From JAJPHW01 sp963771505 (GTDB lineage: Bacteria; Acidobacteriota; Terriglobia; Terriglobales; Acidobacteriaceae), in the NCBI GenBank assembly GCA_963771505.1, contig CAVYTO010000002.1, forward strand, positions 496,001 through 560,000: a DNA stretch of 64,000 nt, in the 5' to 3' direction. The position numbers and the translations under genes were made by a program. Of this stretch, positions 33,495 to 41,604 are shown one piece after another. The notes below the pieces were generated by a model that saw only the letters and a list, made by a program, of their open reading frames with translations, made no database searches and was not told where the DNA came from. Within the stretch, counting starts at the first letter, position 1. Each line of letters starts with the position of its first letter.

Positions 33495-34187
33495 ATGCGA
33501 TGTCTATCTGCACTGCTAATCGCAGTCTTGACGATGTTTGGAAGCGGCTTCGCGCAGAGCGGAGCCCCCCAGAGCGAGGTTACTGTTCCCGGCAAGGATG
33601 CGCTTGAACCCATCGAGGAGAATGGCAGGTGGGGATTCGTGAACGCCGCAGGAAAGTTGGTTATAACGCCAAAGTATTTTGCCGCCAAACCGTTCAAGGA
33701 AGGCTATGCAATGGTGGTGACCCGCAAGCCGTGGACGCCGCTCGGAGACGAATACGGCGAGTTTCGCCTTGCGCAAGTCACATGGATTGACGGAGCTGGC
33801 CGTGAGATATGCCGTCCCCTTTCCGTTCGGCGTGTTTCGAGTTTTTCAGAGGGACTTGCCGCCGTTGTGCCAGACGCAGTCATGAGAATAAAAGGAGGCT
33901 GCGCCAAGGGCGGCTATATCGATACGCATGGGCAGTGGGCGATTAAGGCACAGTTTGATGGCGTCAGCGACTTTTCAGAGGGACTGGCCGCAGTCAATTT
34001 GGGTGCGAACTGCGGGATGGGTGGCAAATGGGGGTACATCGACAAGAACGGAAATACGGTCATCCCATTTAGGTTTCTATCAGCAGGACAATTTAAAAAT
34101 GGACGGGCTTGCGTTGGGGAGGAAAGAGGGAAAGGGGAGGTAATAGACCGAAACGGCAACACCGTCCCCGATGAAAAGTGCCACTGA
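33495..34187 (+). CDS. Secreted WG-repeat protein
   Basis: About 230 residues from ATG 33495. A signal peptide (CLSALLIAVLTMFGSGFAQ) precedes at least three WG repeats: GRWGFVNAAGKLVITPKYF, GGYIDTHGQWAIKAQFDGV and GKWGYIDKNGNTVIPFRF. They alternate with segments such as FSEGLAAV. WG-repeat proteins are secreted, and their ligands are unknown. The gene lies between two copies of a 198-bp direct repeat. The frame is open further upstream to 33333, without signal-peptide logic. It is the only complete gene in the bracketed 0.95 kb, so it is probably a horizontally gained or rearranged cargo gene. Confidence 0.8.
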   Translation: MRCLSALLIAVLTMFGSGFAQSGAPQSEVTVPGKDALEPIEENGRWGFVNAAGKLVITPKYFAAKPFKEGYAMVVTRKPWTPLGDEYGEFRLAQVTWIDGAGREICRPLSVRRVSSFSEGLAAVVPDAVMRIKGGCAKGGYIDTHGQWAIKAQFDGVSDFSEGLAAVNLGANCGMGGKWGYIDKNGNTVIPFRFLSAGQFKNGRACVGEERGKGEVIDRNGNTVPDEKCH

Positions 34188-34247
34188 CTACAGTGAAGCT
34201 GCGTATAAATCCTCTTCACAACGGCTACCGACTTTTTCCGCACCCTG

Positions 34248-34445
34248 CTAGACGTTGTCTCGCTTATTCTCGGCTTGCACGCCTCCGCTGAGAAGAGCCC
34301 CGAAGAATGGCGCGCCCCACGCCCCTACCGACAACAACGCTCCAAACAAAATAATCGCATCGAAACTCGAACGGCCTTCGCGCACGAAGTAGACATCTTT
34401 TAGATTCAGCCATAGGGCGAACTCGTCCAGCGTGAGCGCCGCGCC
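34248..34445. repeat. 198-bp direct repeat, copy 2 (inside the membrane-protein gene)
   Basis: One mismatch in 198 bp against 33103-33300. This copy is the intact one, lying at the 3' end of a full-length gene. The unit 33103-34247 (1145 bp) lies between the start of copy 1 and the start of copy 2. Confidence 0.9.
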
Positions 34446-34838
34446 AATGCCGTAGAGCAAAGACAGCAGCCACCCCGCGAACCGAGAACCAGAATCCGTT
34501 CCGCTGCCCGCTTCGCATAGCCATCCATACCCAACTCCCAGCAAGATGAAGATTCCAAAAACCAAATGATGAATATGTCGCCCCTGCACGATTACATAAC
34601 GAAAGGGCGGAATCTGGTGGGTGATGCAAAACACCATGCCTCGCACGATGGCAAATGTCAGAAAGAAACTTACCGAGGCCAGAAACAGGCGCCTCCGCGG
34701 CCGGTCGGGAATTTGCTCGCCCAACAACCCGCCAAGAGGCGTTCGATGCAGCAGAAACAGCAAACCGCACAGCATCAGCACAAGTGCGCTGAAGAGGATC
34801 CAATGCACCGGAACGTGCTGCATTTGGCCGTCAGGCAT
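34248..34838 (-). CDS. Integral membrane protein of unknown function (five to six helices)
   Basis: A 196-residue polytopic protein. It has hydrophobic segments near residues 12-30, 52-72, 88-106, 120-140 and 160-180. The pattern ITHQIPPFRYVIVQGRHIHH has three closely placed His and could bind a metal or haem, and GAALTLDEFALWLNLKDVYF is a second conserved-looking stretch. I do not recognise a named family. It starts 8 nt inside the end of the upstream rdgB gene, which suggests translational coupling. Its last 198 bp are duplicated at 33103-33300. Confidence 0.75.
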   Translation of the reverse strand: MPDGQMQHVPVHWILFSALVLMLCGLLFLLHRTPLGGLLGEQIPDRPRRRLFLASVSFFLTFAIVRGMVFCITHQIPPFRYVIVQGRHIHHLVFGIFILLGVGYGWLCEAGSGTDSGSRFAGWLLSLLYGIGAALTLDEFALWLNLKDVYFVREGRSSFDAIILFGALLSVGAWGAPFFGALLSGGVQAENKRDNV

Positions 34839-35448
34839 TGGTTTTCATCCAATTCAGAAATTTGCGGAAAGCAGCGCCGCGGTGGCTATGCCGCGCCTTT
34901 TCTTCCGCACTCAACTCCGCAAACGTCTTTCCAATCGACGGGAAGAAGAATAGCGGATCATACCCGAATCCATTGTTACCTCGCGGCGTCAACAAAATCT
35001 CTCCTTTTGCTTCCCCGCGAAATGCCGCCAGCGTCTTGCCATCGCGCGCCGCGGCAATTACGCAGACAAATCGTGCACCTCTTTGCTCTTGCGGAATCTT
35101 CTCGATCTCCCGCATCAGCTTGGCGTTATTTTCGACGTCATCGGTGTTGTCTCCAGCCAACGCCGGCTCGTCAGCCGCGTAGCGCGCGGAGTGTACTCCC
35201 GGTGCGCCGCCCAGCGCGTCCACCTCCAACCCGGAATCGTCCGATATCACCAATTCGCCAGGCGCATGCAAGCTATACTGCTGGGCCTTTTTCTGGGCAT
35301 TTGACTCAAATGTATCGCCATCTTCCACCACCAGCGGATATGAGCCGAAGCCCGGCATGCATTCCACCTGAACCCCAAATTCCACCGCCGCTCCGGCAAA
35401 ATCACGAATCTTCCCGGTATTCGACGTTGCCACCAAAACCTTCTTCAT
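34831..35448 (-). CDS. rdgB: XTP/dITP pyrophosphatase (non-canonical purine NTP house-cleaning enzyme)
   Basis: A 205-residue HAM1/RdgB enzyme hydrolysing dITP, XTP and related triphosphates, keeping damaged purines out of DNA. Motifs: KKVLVATSNTGKIRDF at the N-terminus, the acidic site GDTFESNAQKKAQ, the metal/base loop ISDDSGLEVDALGGAPGVHSARYA, and GFGYDPLFFFPSIGKTFAEL with HRGAAFRK at the C-terminus. ATG 35448 is fixed by AGGAGG just upstream. The frame extends back to 35778 but that leader lacks features. It overlaps the following membrane-protein gene by 8 bp. Confidence 0.95.
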   Translation of the reverse strand: MKKVLVATSNTGKIRDFAGAAVEFGVQVECMPGFGSYPLVVEDGDTFESNAQKKAQQYSLHAPGELVISDDSGLEVDALGGAPGVHSARYAADEPALAGDNTDDVENNAKLMREIEKIPQEQRGARFVCVIAAARDGKTLAAFRGEAKGEILLTPRGNNGFGYDPLFFFPSIGKTFAELSAEEKARHSHRGAAFRKFLNWMKTNA

Positions 35449-35529
35449 GCTCCTCCTGCAATCTGCAACCATTTGCCCTGCAAAACGTCTCATCTCTAGC
35501 GCTCTGTATATTAAATGGACGGAGGTTTC

Positions 35530-36387
35530 ATGAAGTCTTGCGTTTACACTCTTACCCTCTTGGCGCTCATCGTTCCGGCGACAGCCGCGCCATCTTTCGC
35601 GCAGGCAGATAGCTCGAACTTTGCGCCTCTGACTCAATGGGAGACCGCTATCCGTTCCGGCAACGCCGCAGCGCTCAAGTCTCTCTACAGCGTCAGCCCT
35701 GGCGCGCAAATCTCGGTCGGCAAGACGAATCTCGACGCCGATGCTGACATTGCTTTCTGGACCGGCTTGAAGGTGCACAAGCTCAAAGTTGACGTAGTCC
35801 AGTCGGACACTCCAGCAGCCGGCGCGCGGCAGTTGGTCTTGCAGACTGAAGTAGAGTCTGCGACGTCACCGCGCAAACCCATGTATGTCACCGAGGGCCA
35901 GCTCTGGCAGCAGCAAGGCGAACAATGGAAGCTGATCTCGGTGCATCGCACCGAAGCATTGCGACTGCAGCAACCGGCCACCACAACCAGGAATATTTAC
36001 GCGCCGGGCACGGACGCGCACGCCGAAATTTCTGAAGCTTTAGGCAATGCCGCAAAAGACCACAAGCGCGTCATCCTCGTGTTTGGCGCAAACTGGTGCT
36101 ATGACTGCCACGTTCTCGACCTGGCGTTTCATCGCCCCGACATCGCCCCCGTCGTCACCCGCAATTACGAAGTGGTTCACGTGGACGTCGGCGAATTCGA
36201 TAAAAACCTCGACTTAATGGCGCAATATAACGTTCCTAAGAGCAAAGGGATTCCCGGCGTCGCCGTCCTCGATTCCAGCGGCAAACTGCTGTACAGCCAG
36301 ACTAACGGGGAGTTTGAGAAGGCGCGCTCGCTAGCGCCGGAAGACGTGCTGGCATTTCTGAATCAGTGGAAGCCGTCCGCCCGATAG
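35530..36387 (+). CDS. Secreted NTF2-like plus thioredoxin-fold fusion protein
   Basis: A 285-residue protein with a signal peptide (LTLLALIVPATAAPSFA). Residues about 30-145 form an NTF2/SnoaL-like beta-alpha domain (TQWETAIRSGNAAALKSLY, DIAFWTGLKVHKLKVDVV, QWKLISVHRTE). Residues about 160-280 form a thioredoxin domain with the redox motif WCYDC, a cis-Pro in SKGIPGVAVLD and the normal strand-helix order. It likely acts as a periplasmic disulphide reductase or a thiol-linked helper with the NTF2 domain binding substrate. GGAGG 4 nt upstream supports ATG 35530. A bidirectional terminator separates it from the convergent PilZ gene. Confidence 0.87.
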   Translation: MKSCVYTLTLLALIVPATAAPSFAQADSSNFAPLTQWETAIRSGNAAALKSLYSVSPGAQISVGKTNLDADADIAFWTGLKVHKLKVDVVQSDTPAAGARQLVLQTEVESATSPRKPMYVTEGQLWQQQGEQWKLISVHRTEALRLQQPATTTRNIYAPGTDAHAEISEALGNAAKDHKRVILVFGANWCYDCHVLDLAFHRPDIAPVVTRNYEVVHVDVGEFDKNLDLMAQYNVPKSKGIPGVAVLDSSGKLLYSQTNGEFEKARSLAPEDVLAFLNQWKPSAR

Positions 36388-36537
36388 CGGAATCTGTTGG
36401 AAAACCCGTGCAAAACGCGGAAAACTTCGGATGCGCGTGACAAAACTTCACCAACAATTCACGCGCCTGCAATGGCAGCTTAATGGTGCGGCTCTAGGGT
36501 GTAACTACCGAAGTGGGACAAACCCGAAAAGGGTGTT

Positions 36538-36577
36538 AAAAGGGTTCGCACGAGAGACGGCGTGCGTGCCCTTTTTT
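36538..36577. terminator. Bidirectional intrinsic terminator
   Basis: AAAAGGG-tt-CGCACG pairs with CGTGCG-tg-CCCTTTT across an 8-nt loop, followed by T-runs on both strands (TTTTTT on plus, TTTT on minus). It lies between two convergent genes and would end both. Confidence 0.85.
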
Positions 36578-36584
36578 CATTTCG

Positions 36585-37709
36585 CTATACGGTGGCTTCG
36601 GCGGAACTGCGTGACTCTCGCAAGCGATTCGTGAACTGCTCCTGCGTAAGCTCTTCATCGCAGCGTAGCAAATCCAACAACGGGTCTTCGAAGTCGCCGC
36701 GCTCGTTCTCATCAGGATGTCCGATGGCATCGGACTGTAACGCCACAGGCGTGATCTGCAATTCCGGCTGCGTTCCAGGGCGGCTGGCCAGGAACTCGAT
36801 GAATTGCGTGCCGTGGTCACGCTGCTCCGCGGTCCGCGCTTCGAATTCGATACCCATGCCGTAAGCTGGGTGCATCACTCTCACCGTACCGTTCACTCGC
36901 ACTTCCAGATTCTCTGCCTTCAGGCAAAGCACCACTCCGGATTTTTCCGGAAACGGCGATTCGGTCTCGACATAACATCCGCCCAGACTCAAATCTGTAA
37001 GCTTGCACTGCGCTACTGGCTCCGGGTCGGGCGGCAATTCCGTCGCATGCATCTGCACCCATTTTTTCAGCGAGTATCTCAACGCATCGGACAAGTCCAA
37101 AAAGCGCACGCCGCATTGCCCGTTCGGATTCACCCATGCCACTTCGCCGTTGAAGTCCTGCTCAACCTCGCTGCCCGGCAAAATGAATCGCGCATGCAAT
37201 CCAGTTCCAACGGCGGGCAAACGTTCGCACAGAACGTCCATGCCGTCTTCGCTAAGATCGAGCAAAATCCCTTCAACTTCATTTTCGCCCTGCAACCGCA
37301 CGCGCGCAGGGATTTGCACCGGAACGCGGTATGCTCCCCGGCGTTCCCGCTTGATCATCGCGGTCGCAGCCCGCAATCCCGCTTCCGCATGGATCGCCGA
37401 CAGCGGCTTGTAAAGCACAAAATTTGCACCTTCCCCGAACGCCTTTCGCACTCTCGTCTTGTCGCTGAGTAACGCCACCGTCACCGTCTTCGGTGCCGAC
37501 GCATTCTGCGAACAAGCCTGTAATGCCAACGACGCGCTGTGTGGATCGTCAAAGTCCACAATCACCGCATCGAAAGTGCTTTCGCCCAGAAGACATATCG
37601 CCTCCGCATAGCCGCAACTCTGCGGAACGATGGCAAAGCGCGAAAGAATCGGCGTCAGAATCGAAACCGCTTCCTCGTCTTTCGATACCAGAATGGCTCT
37701 AAAGGGCAT
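36585..37709 (-). CDS. Pseudo-receiver plus tandem PilZ-domain protein
   Basis: A 374-residue protein. Residues about 1-120 resemble a receiver domain (RAILVSKDEEAVSILTPIL, FDAVIVDFDDP, VTVALLS), with an Asp retained at the expected phosphoacceptor position. The Lys is in LYKPL. Residues about 125-225 contain a PilZ domain with RRGAYRVPVQIPAR and LDLSEDGMDV. A second degenerate PilZ (about 235-330) has LTDLSLGGCYVE. PilZ domains bind c-di-GMP through RxxxR and (D/N)xSxxG, and the first module has both elements. The C-terminal 45 residues are acidic. Likely a cytosolic c-di-GMP effector modulated by a receiver-like module. Confidence 0.83.
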   Translation of the reverse strand: MPFRAILVSKDEEAVSILTPILSRFAIVPQSCGYAEAICLLGESTFDAVIVDFDDPHSASLALQACSQNASAPKTVTVALLSDKTRVRKAFGEGANFVLYKPLSAIHAEAGLRAATAMIKRERRGAYRVPVQIPARVRLQGENEVEGILLDLSEDGMDVLCERLPAVGTGLHARFILPGSEVEQDFNGEVAWVNPNGQCGVRFLDLSDALRYSLKKWVQMHATELPPDPEPVAQCKLTDLSLGGCYVETESPFPEKSGVVLCLKAENLEVRVNGTVRVMHPAYGMGIEFEARTAEQRDHGTQFIEFLASRPGTQPELQITPVALQSDAIGHPDENERGDFEDPLLDLLRCDEELTQEQFTNRLRESRSSAEATV

Positions 37710-37754
37710 GGATAGTCCGCTAAGGCTTCGTGAGTTTATCTGACAAATTCGCGA

Positions 37755-38009
37755 TTACGGCCAACGCGGTGTAACTGCTTTCACCGCGGGACGAACCGCA
37801 GTGGCGCTTGCCGTTGCTCCTGCCGCTCGCGAAGCCGGGCCAGACTCGTCTGCGTCAACCAGGATGGAGGAGTCTTCGTCGTCGGTTTCGGCGAGCAGCG
37901 GCGCAACTTCACGCAATTTTTCCGCCGCCTGTTGCAGCATCTCAATCTGTTTTCCCAGTTGGCTGTACTTGGCTTGCTTAATCCGCAAGACCTCATGAAT
38001 GTCCTTCAT
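37755..38009 (-). CDS. Small coiled-coil protein
   Basis: An 84-residue protein from ATG 38009, with GGGGGA 4 nt upstream. The first 45 residues form one amphipathic helix (DIHEVLRIKQAKYSQLGKQ, then IEMLQQAAEKLREVAPLLAE) likely to coil. The rest is acidic then Ala/Thr/Val-rich and probably disordered. I recall near-identical N-termini in other Acidobacterial genomes, always without a name. It is 45 nt upstream of the PilZ gene on the same strand and may be co-expressed. Confidence 0.7.
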   Translation of the reverse strand: MKDIHEVLRIKQAKYSQLGKQIEMLQQAAEKLREVAPLLAETDDEDSSILVDADESGPASRAAGATASATAVRPAVKAVTPRWP

Positions 38010-38324
38010 ACGTCCCCCTACCACCGACTCTAAGGACAGGTAACTTCATGGTCAATCGCCAAGACCCCCATGGCGATTACGGCAGTAACCGCAGCACCGC
38101 CAGCTTCCCGTGCCCACTTTCGTGCCATTGGGTAGCACGAAGTTCCGATTTACCGGATTCGGCGATCGCGATACTTTGTTCATGAGCAGTCTTCGGGGGA
38201 GGGCCGCTCGAACGCTCCATGGCTCGAAAGGGTCATGGGGCGTTCTTAATTTTCCGCGTATTCCTGGGATCGTCTCTGCCCCATCTCTTCCCTTCGCAAG
38301 CCGCTAGCGTAAAATGTTGCCTCA
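38010..38324. other. Intergenic region with an 8-bp hairpin, before tRNA-Arg
   Basis: No gene supported. AATCGCCA (38054-38061) and TGGCGATT (38071-38078) form a perfect 8-bp inverted repeat over 9 nt, without a T-tract. The sequence up to the tRNA contains no clear promoter hexamers at good spacing. Confidence 0.4.
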
Positions 38325-38401
38325 GGACCCGTAGCTCAACTGGATAGAGCACTGCGCTTCGAACGCAGGGGTTGGGAGTTCAAGTCTCTCCGGGTCCACC
38401 A
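38325..38401 (+). tRNA. tRNA-Arg (anticodon UCG)
   Basis: A 77-nt cloverleaf with encoded CCA. The acceptor GGACCCG pairs with CGGGTCC, the D-arm is GCTCAACTGGATAGAGC, and the anticodon arm CTGCG-CTTCGAA-CGCAG gives anticodon UCG. The T-arm is GGGAG-TTCAAGT-CTCTC with one G-C or wobble shift. Confidence 0.93.
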
Positions 38402-38520
38402 TTTGCCATGAGCCGAACCACTGCGGTGGATTGAGCGCATGCCTGAAATCCCTGATCTGGAACCAGCTAACGAGCGCGGTGTCTCAGGTTCTGGGTTACT
38501 AGCAGGAGTTCTCGTGCTGG

Positions 38521-38658
38521 AGCGAAGAGCCTCACAACTGCTATTCGGCCGTGCCTGCGGTGCAAGACGTAAGTTTTTGCTTGCGTAAACGCCAGGTCCT
38601 TGGTTGTCTAGGCCCCAACGGCTCTGGAAAGTTGGAAGTCTTGGGATTGGAGCCGTAA
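38521..38658 (+). pseudogene. Decayed fragment of an ABC-transporter ATPase
   Basis: In frame from 38521 to a TAA at 38656-38658, the translation reads ...NCYSAVPAVQDVSFCLRK then RQVLGCLGPNGSGK. This is the N-terminal third of an ABC-2-type ATPase, with a Walker A GPNGSGK at 38611-38631. The Ser/Thr after the Lys is replaced by Leu, the frame ends 8 codons later, and no Q-loop, signature or Walker B is present nearby. No start codon is visible. It is a gene remnant trapped between two tRNA-Arg genes. Confidence 0.7.
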
Positions 38659-38816
38659 CTGTTCAGGGGAACCGACCGGAAAACTTGTGCCTGAAACACC
38701 GGCGAAATGCCCCCCGTGATGTCTGCCCAGATGGTGGGTGGCGCTCTCTTCGTTGACGCGCCTAACCCCGTTCGGTAGGATAGAAATTCACCGCAACTGG
38801 CAACAATCCTTCCATT

Positions 38817-38893
38817 GCGCCCGTAGCTCAGCTGGATAGAGCGAACGGCTACGAACCGTTAGGTCGGGAGTTCGAATCTCTCCGGGCGCACCA
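38817..38893 (+). tRNA. tRNA-Arg (anticodon ACG)
   Basis: A 77-nt cloverleaf with encoded CCA. The acceptor GCGCCCG pairs with CGGGCGC, the D-arm is GCTCAGCTGGATAGAGC, and the anticodon arm AACGG-CTACGAA-CCGTT gives anticodon ACG (A34 is normally edited to inosine by TadA). The T-arm is GGGAG-TTCGAAT-CTCTC. Confidence 0.95.
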
Positions 38894-38973
38894 TTACACC
38901 CCATATTCGTCTTGCTTCTCAAATCGGGAGTCCGGCTGGAGGCTCCACATCGCTTACGCCTCCATATCCCCTC

Positions 38974-38998
38974 AAGTTCGAATCTTTTCTGGCGCACC
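38974..38998 (+). repeat. Degenerate copy of the tRNA-Arg 3' end (att-like)
   Basis: AAGTTCGAATCT...GGCGCACC repeats the T-arm and acceptor end of the tRNA at 38817-38893 (shared AGTTCGAATCT plus GGCGCACC, about 20 of 25 positions), 80 bp beyond the tRNA. Such partial 3'-end copies typically mark the far end of an integration at a tRNA gene. Nothing but about 80 bp of non-coding sequence lies between. Confidence 0.5.
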
Positions 38999-38999
38999 G

Positions 39000-40244
39000 C
39001 TAATTACTTTGCTGTGCAGCCCGGCGTTGCTCTGGAGTCATCTGGTTCCACAACACTTGTAACTCTCTGGTCAACATCGCATTCTTCGGATCGCCGTGCG
39101 ACGCTTTGGCAAAATAGCGGTACGCAGTCGGGATGTTCGGGCTCACGCAGTGGCCCGTCGCGTACATGGTTCCCAACACGCTATCGGCTTTCAGGTTTGT
39201 GCGGTTCGCCGCCTGCGTCAACCCCTGCAACGCGCGTGTGCAGCTGGCTGGAACGCCGTTGCCGTACAAATACCTTTCCGCATCGGCTTCGGCAGCGTCG
39301 CCGTTGTCAACCGCGGGAGTTGCGCTGGCTGTCGTTTTCTCCTTGCGGGCAGGCGCGGGACTCGAACTCGCCGAAGCGTCCGCGACTTGCGCAGGCGCTG
39401 CTTTGCTTGCTGCGGCAGCAGGTTGTGCTGGTTTTTGCGATGAGCTGGCCTCGGGGGCTTTTGCTGTCGCACTACTGGCTCCGACTGTCGTCGCTGAAGC
39501 GTCTCCGACCGCGGGAGTTTCATGCATCACGAAACCATTCGGCTGCGCACCAGCCACTTCCGAACCGGATGTTGCAACCGGTGACGCTGAGTACGTCACC
39601 TTTCCATTAGGATTTGCTGGCTGCGCCGGATGCGATTCCAACTTCGCAGCTTCCTCGCTCAGGCGCTGCCGGTAATACCATCCCGCCGCAAGTAGAGCGG
39701 CCAGTACCAGCACGAGGATCAACAACCTTCCGCGATGCGATGAACTTTGCTCGTCTTCCAGCAGATAAGAAGGTGTGTCCGCCGATTCGTTCGCCAGTCC
39801 CAGGAAAGACAAACCAGCCACTGGCGGCGTCTCTTCCTTGATATGTTTTTGTCTGTCGTTTCGCGATGCACTTTCTCGCACGGACTCATTCCGCGCCATT
39901 ATCTCCCGCAGCGCTTCCGCTTTTACCGCTTCTGGCGCAATCGGCTCCGACATCGCTCGCCCTGCTTGCGATTCTTGGCGAATAGGGTCGACATGCGATG
40001 GTTCATTACGGGCGGGCTGGTCGCGAAAAAATTCCGCTCGCGAAGCAATCTCGCGGGTAGGCTCGAATCTCGTGGGCTCGAATCTGGTGGGCACGATCGG
40101 TACGACCGGCGGGGCCGGCGATTCCACCTTCATCACGTCCGTGATCGACCGTGTCTGCTTACTAAGCAGACGAATCCCACAAATCCCGCAGAACCGATTC
40201 GGCGGATCGCTCTCTCTTCCACACTCCGGACAGATCAAAGGCAT
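39000..40244 (-). CDS. Zinc-ribbon, single-span protein with Sel1/TPR-like C-terminus
   Basis: A 414-residue protein: N-terminal zinc ribbon (CPECGRESDPPNRFCGICG), a disordered Pro/Glu/Arg-rich region with short tandem units (PTRFEPTRFEPTRE), one transmembrane helix (LLILVLVLAALLAAGWYY), a long Ala/Ser/Pro linker of about 120 residues, and a C-terminal helical domain (about 330-410) with Sel1-like features (DAERYLYGNGVPASCTRAL, VLGTMYATGHCVSPNIPTAYRYF). Cytosolic ribbon and periplasmic repeat domains would be on opposite sides of the membrane. Its stop codon is 2 bp beyond the tRNA-end remnant, so the scar marks the end of this gene. Confidence 0.8.
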   Translation of the reverse strand: MPLICPECGRESDPPNRFCGICGIRLLSKQTRSITDVMKVESPAPPVVPIVPTRFEPTRFEPTREIASRAEFFRDQPARNEPSHVDPIRQESQAGRAMSEPIAPEAVKAEALREIMARNESVRESASRNDRQKHIKEETPPVAGLSFLGLANESADTPSYLLEDEQSSSHRGRLLILVLVLAALLAAGWYYRQRLSEEAAKLESHPAQPANPNGKVTYSASPVATSGSEVAGAQPNGFVMHETPAVGDASATTVGASSATAKAPEASSSQKPAQPAAAASKAAPAQVADASASSSPAPARKEKTTASATPAVDNGDAAEADAERYLYGNGVPASCTRALQGLTQAANRTNLKADSVLGTMYATGHCVSPNIPTAYRYFAKASHGDPKNAMLTRELQVLWNQMTPEQRRAAQQSN

Positions 40245-40433
40245 CGATTTCTCCTCGACCGCTTAGATGGTAACCCAACATCCCTCGTTGCCGCGCAACC
40301 TTTATACATAGGCCCAAGGCATTCGTCGGGCGACCGAACACATTCCTTGTGAGAAGCGAACAGCGGCGAATCCAGCCCCGAGCCACCGCATCTATACCCC
40401 CATACCCGTACCCTTCAGGAGATATCGATAATC

Positions 40434-41453
40434 ATGCCCAAAAATCTTGTTGCCCAAGTGACTAAACCCGGCGCTCCCTTTGAACTGGTTGAGCGTGACA
40501 TGCCACAGCCCGAAGCCGGACATGTCCGCATCCGCGTCCTCGCTTGCGGAATTTGCCACAGCGATATGTTGACCAAAGAGAATATGTGGCCCGAACTGAA
40601 GTTCCCCCGCGTGCCCGGCCATGAAGTCGCCGGCGTAATCGATGAAGTCGGCCCCGGCGTCCAGGACTGGAAGAAAGACCAAAAAGTCGGTGTGGGATGG
40701 CATGGCGGCCATTGCCATCGCTGCCGACCCTGCCGCCGCGGCGATTTCAGCAACTGCGAGCGTGAGCAAATTTCCGGCATCAGTTTCGACGGTGGCTACC
40801 AGCAATACATGATCGCCCCGGTCGAGGGGCTCGCCATGATGCCCGATGACATCGCTCCCGAAGAAGCCGCTCCTCTTATGTGTGCCGGCATCACCACATT
40901 CAACGCCCTGCGCCACAGCGGCGCGCATCCCGGAGACCTCGTCGCTATCCAGGGTATCGGAGGACTCGGGCATTTAGGAATTCAATTCGCCAGCAAGTTC
41001 GGATACCGCGTCGTCGCCATCGGCCGCGGTCCAGAAAACGCCGCGCTCGCCAAGAAACTTGGGGCTACCGCTTACATCGATAGCAAGAACACCGACCCCG
41101 GCAAGGAACTCGCAAAAATGGGTGGCGCAAAAACCATCCTCGCCACCGCTCCCAGCGGAAAATCGATGACACCGCTTCTCGGGGGCTTGGGAACATACGG
41201 CGCGCTCGTCGTGGTCGGTGCCAGTCCGGATCCCATCGAAGTCGCCCCGCTACAAATCATCGGAGGAAGGAAGCGCGTCCAAGGCTGGGCCTCGGGTATC
41301 GCCACCGATTCCGAAGACACGCTGCGCTTTTCCAGCTTGACCGGCGTTCGGCCGATGATCGAAAAGTTCGCCTTCGACAAAGTCAACGAAGCCTATGACC
41401 GGATGATGAGCGGCAAAGCGGAATTTCGTGTTGTCTTAACGATCGGGAAATAA
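40434..41453 (+). CDS. Zinc-dependent alcohol dehydrogenase (MDR family)
   Basis: A 339-residue medium-chain dehydrogenase. Catalytic zinc ligands are Cys in ACGICHSD and His-Glu in PGHEVAGVI. The structural-zinc loop has CHRCRPCRRGDFSNC. The NAD(P) Rossmann domain begins VAIQGIGGLGHLGIQFA. It is close to the Adh/YahK-like and AdhP groups that oxidise or reduce a range of alcohols and aldehydes. Substrate and cofactor preference are not visible. Start ATG 40434 follows CAGGAG 11 nt upstream. It stands alone, directed away from the zinc-ribbon gene. Confidence 0.9.
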   Translation: MPKNLVAQVTKPGAPFELVERDMPQPEAGHVRIRVLACGICHSDMLTKENMWPELKFPRVPGHEVAGVIDEVGPGVQDWKKDQKVGVGWHGGHCHRCRPCRRGDFSNCEREQISGISFDGGYQQYMIAPVEGLAMMPDDIAPEEAAPLMCAGITTFNALRHSGAHPGDLVAIQGIGGLGHLGIQFASKFGYRVVAIGRGPENAALAKKLGATAYIDSKNTDPGKELAKMGGAKTILATAPSGKSMTPLLGGLGTYGALVVVGASPDPIEVAPLQIIGGRKRVQGWASGIATDSEDTLRFSSLTGVRPMIEKFAFDKVNEAYDRMMSGKAEFRVVLTIGK

Positions 41454-41604
41454 CCAGTCGTCAAATCATGCGAGGGTGCCCCGTCCAGGTTCCGCTTGGG
41501 CGGGTTTGATTTCTTCCCGTGCGTTTCGATTTGAGTTTCAAGGGGTGAGGCTTCACCCACGTGATATAGGCCCAACCGGAATCCACCGTGCTCTAATATC
41601 CCCA

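Noticed and set aside
38788..38997. Minus-strand frame encoding GEIRTPDLTVRSRSLYPAELRA
   Set aside because: A well-known false gene created by reading tRNA sequences (here tRNA-Arg and its 3' remnant) in antisense; frequent annotation artefact.
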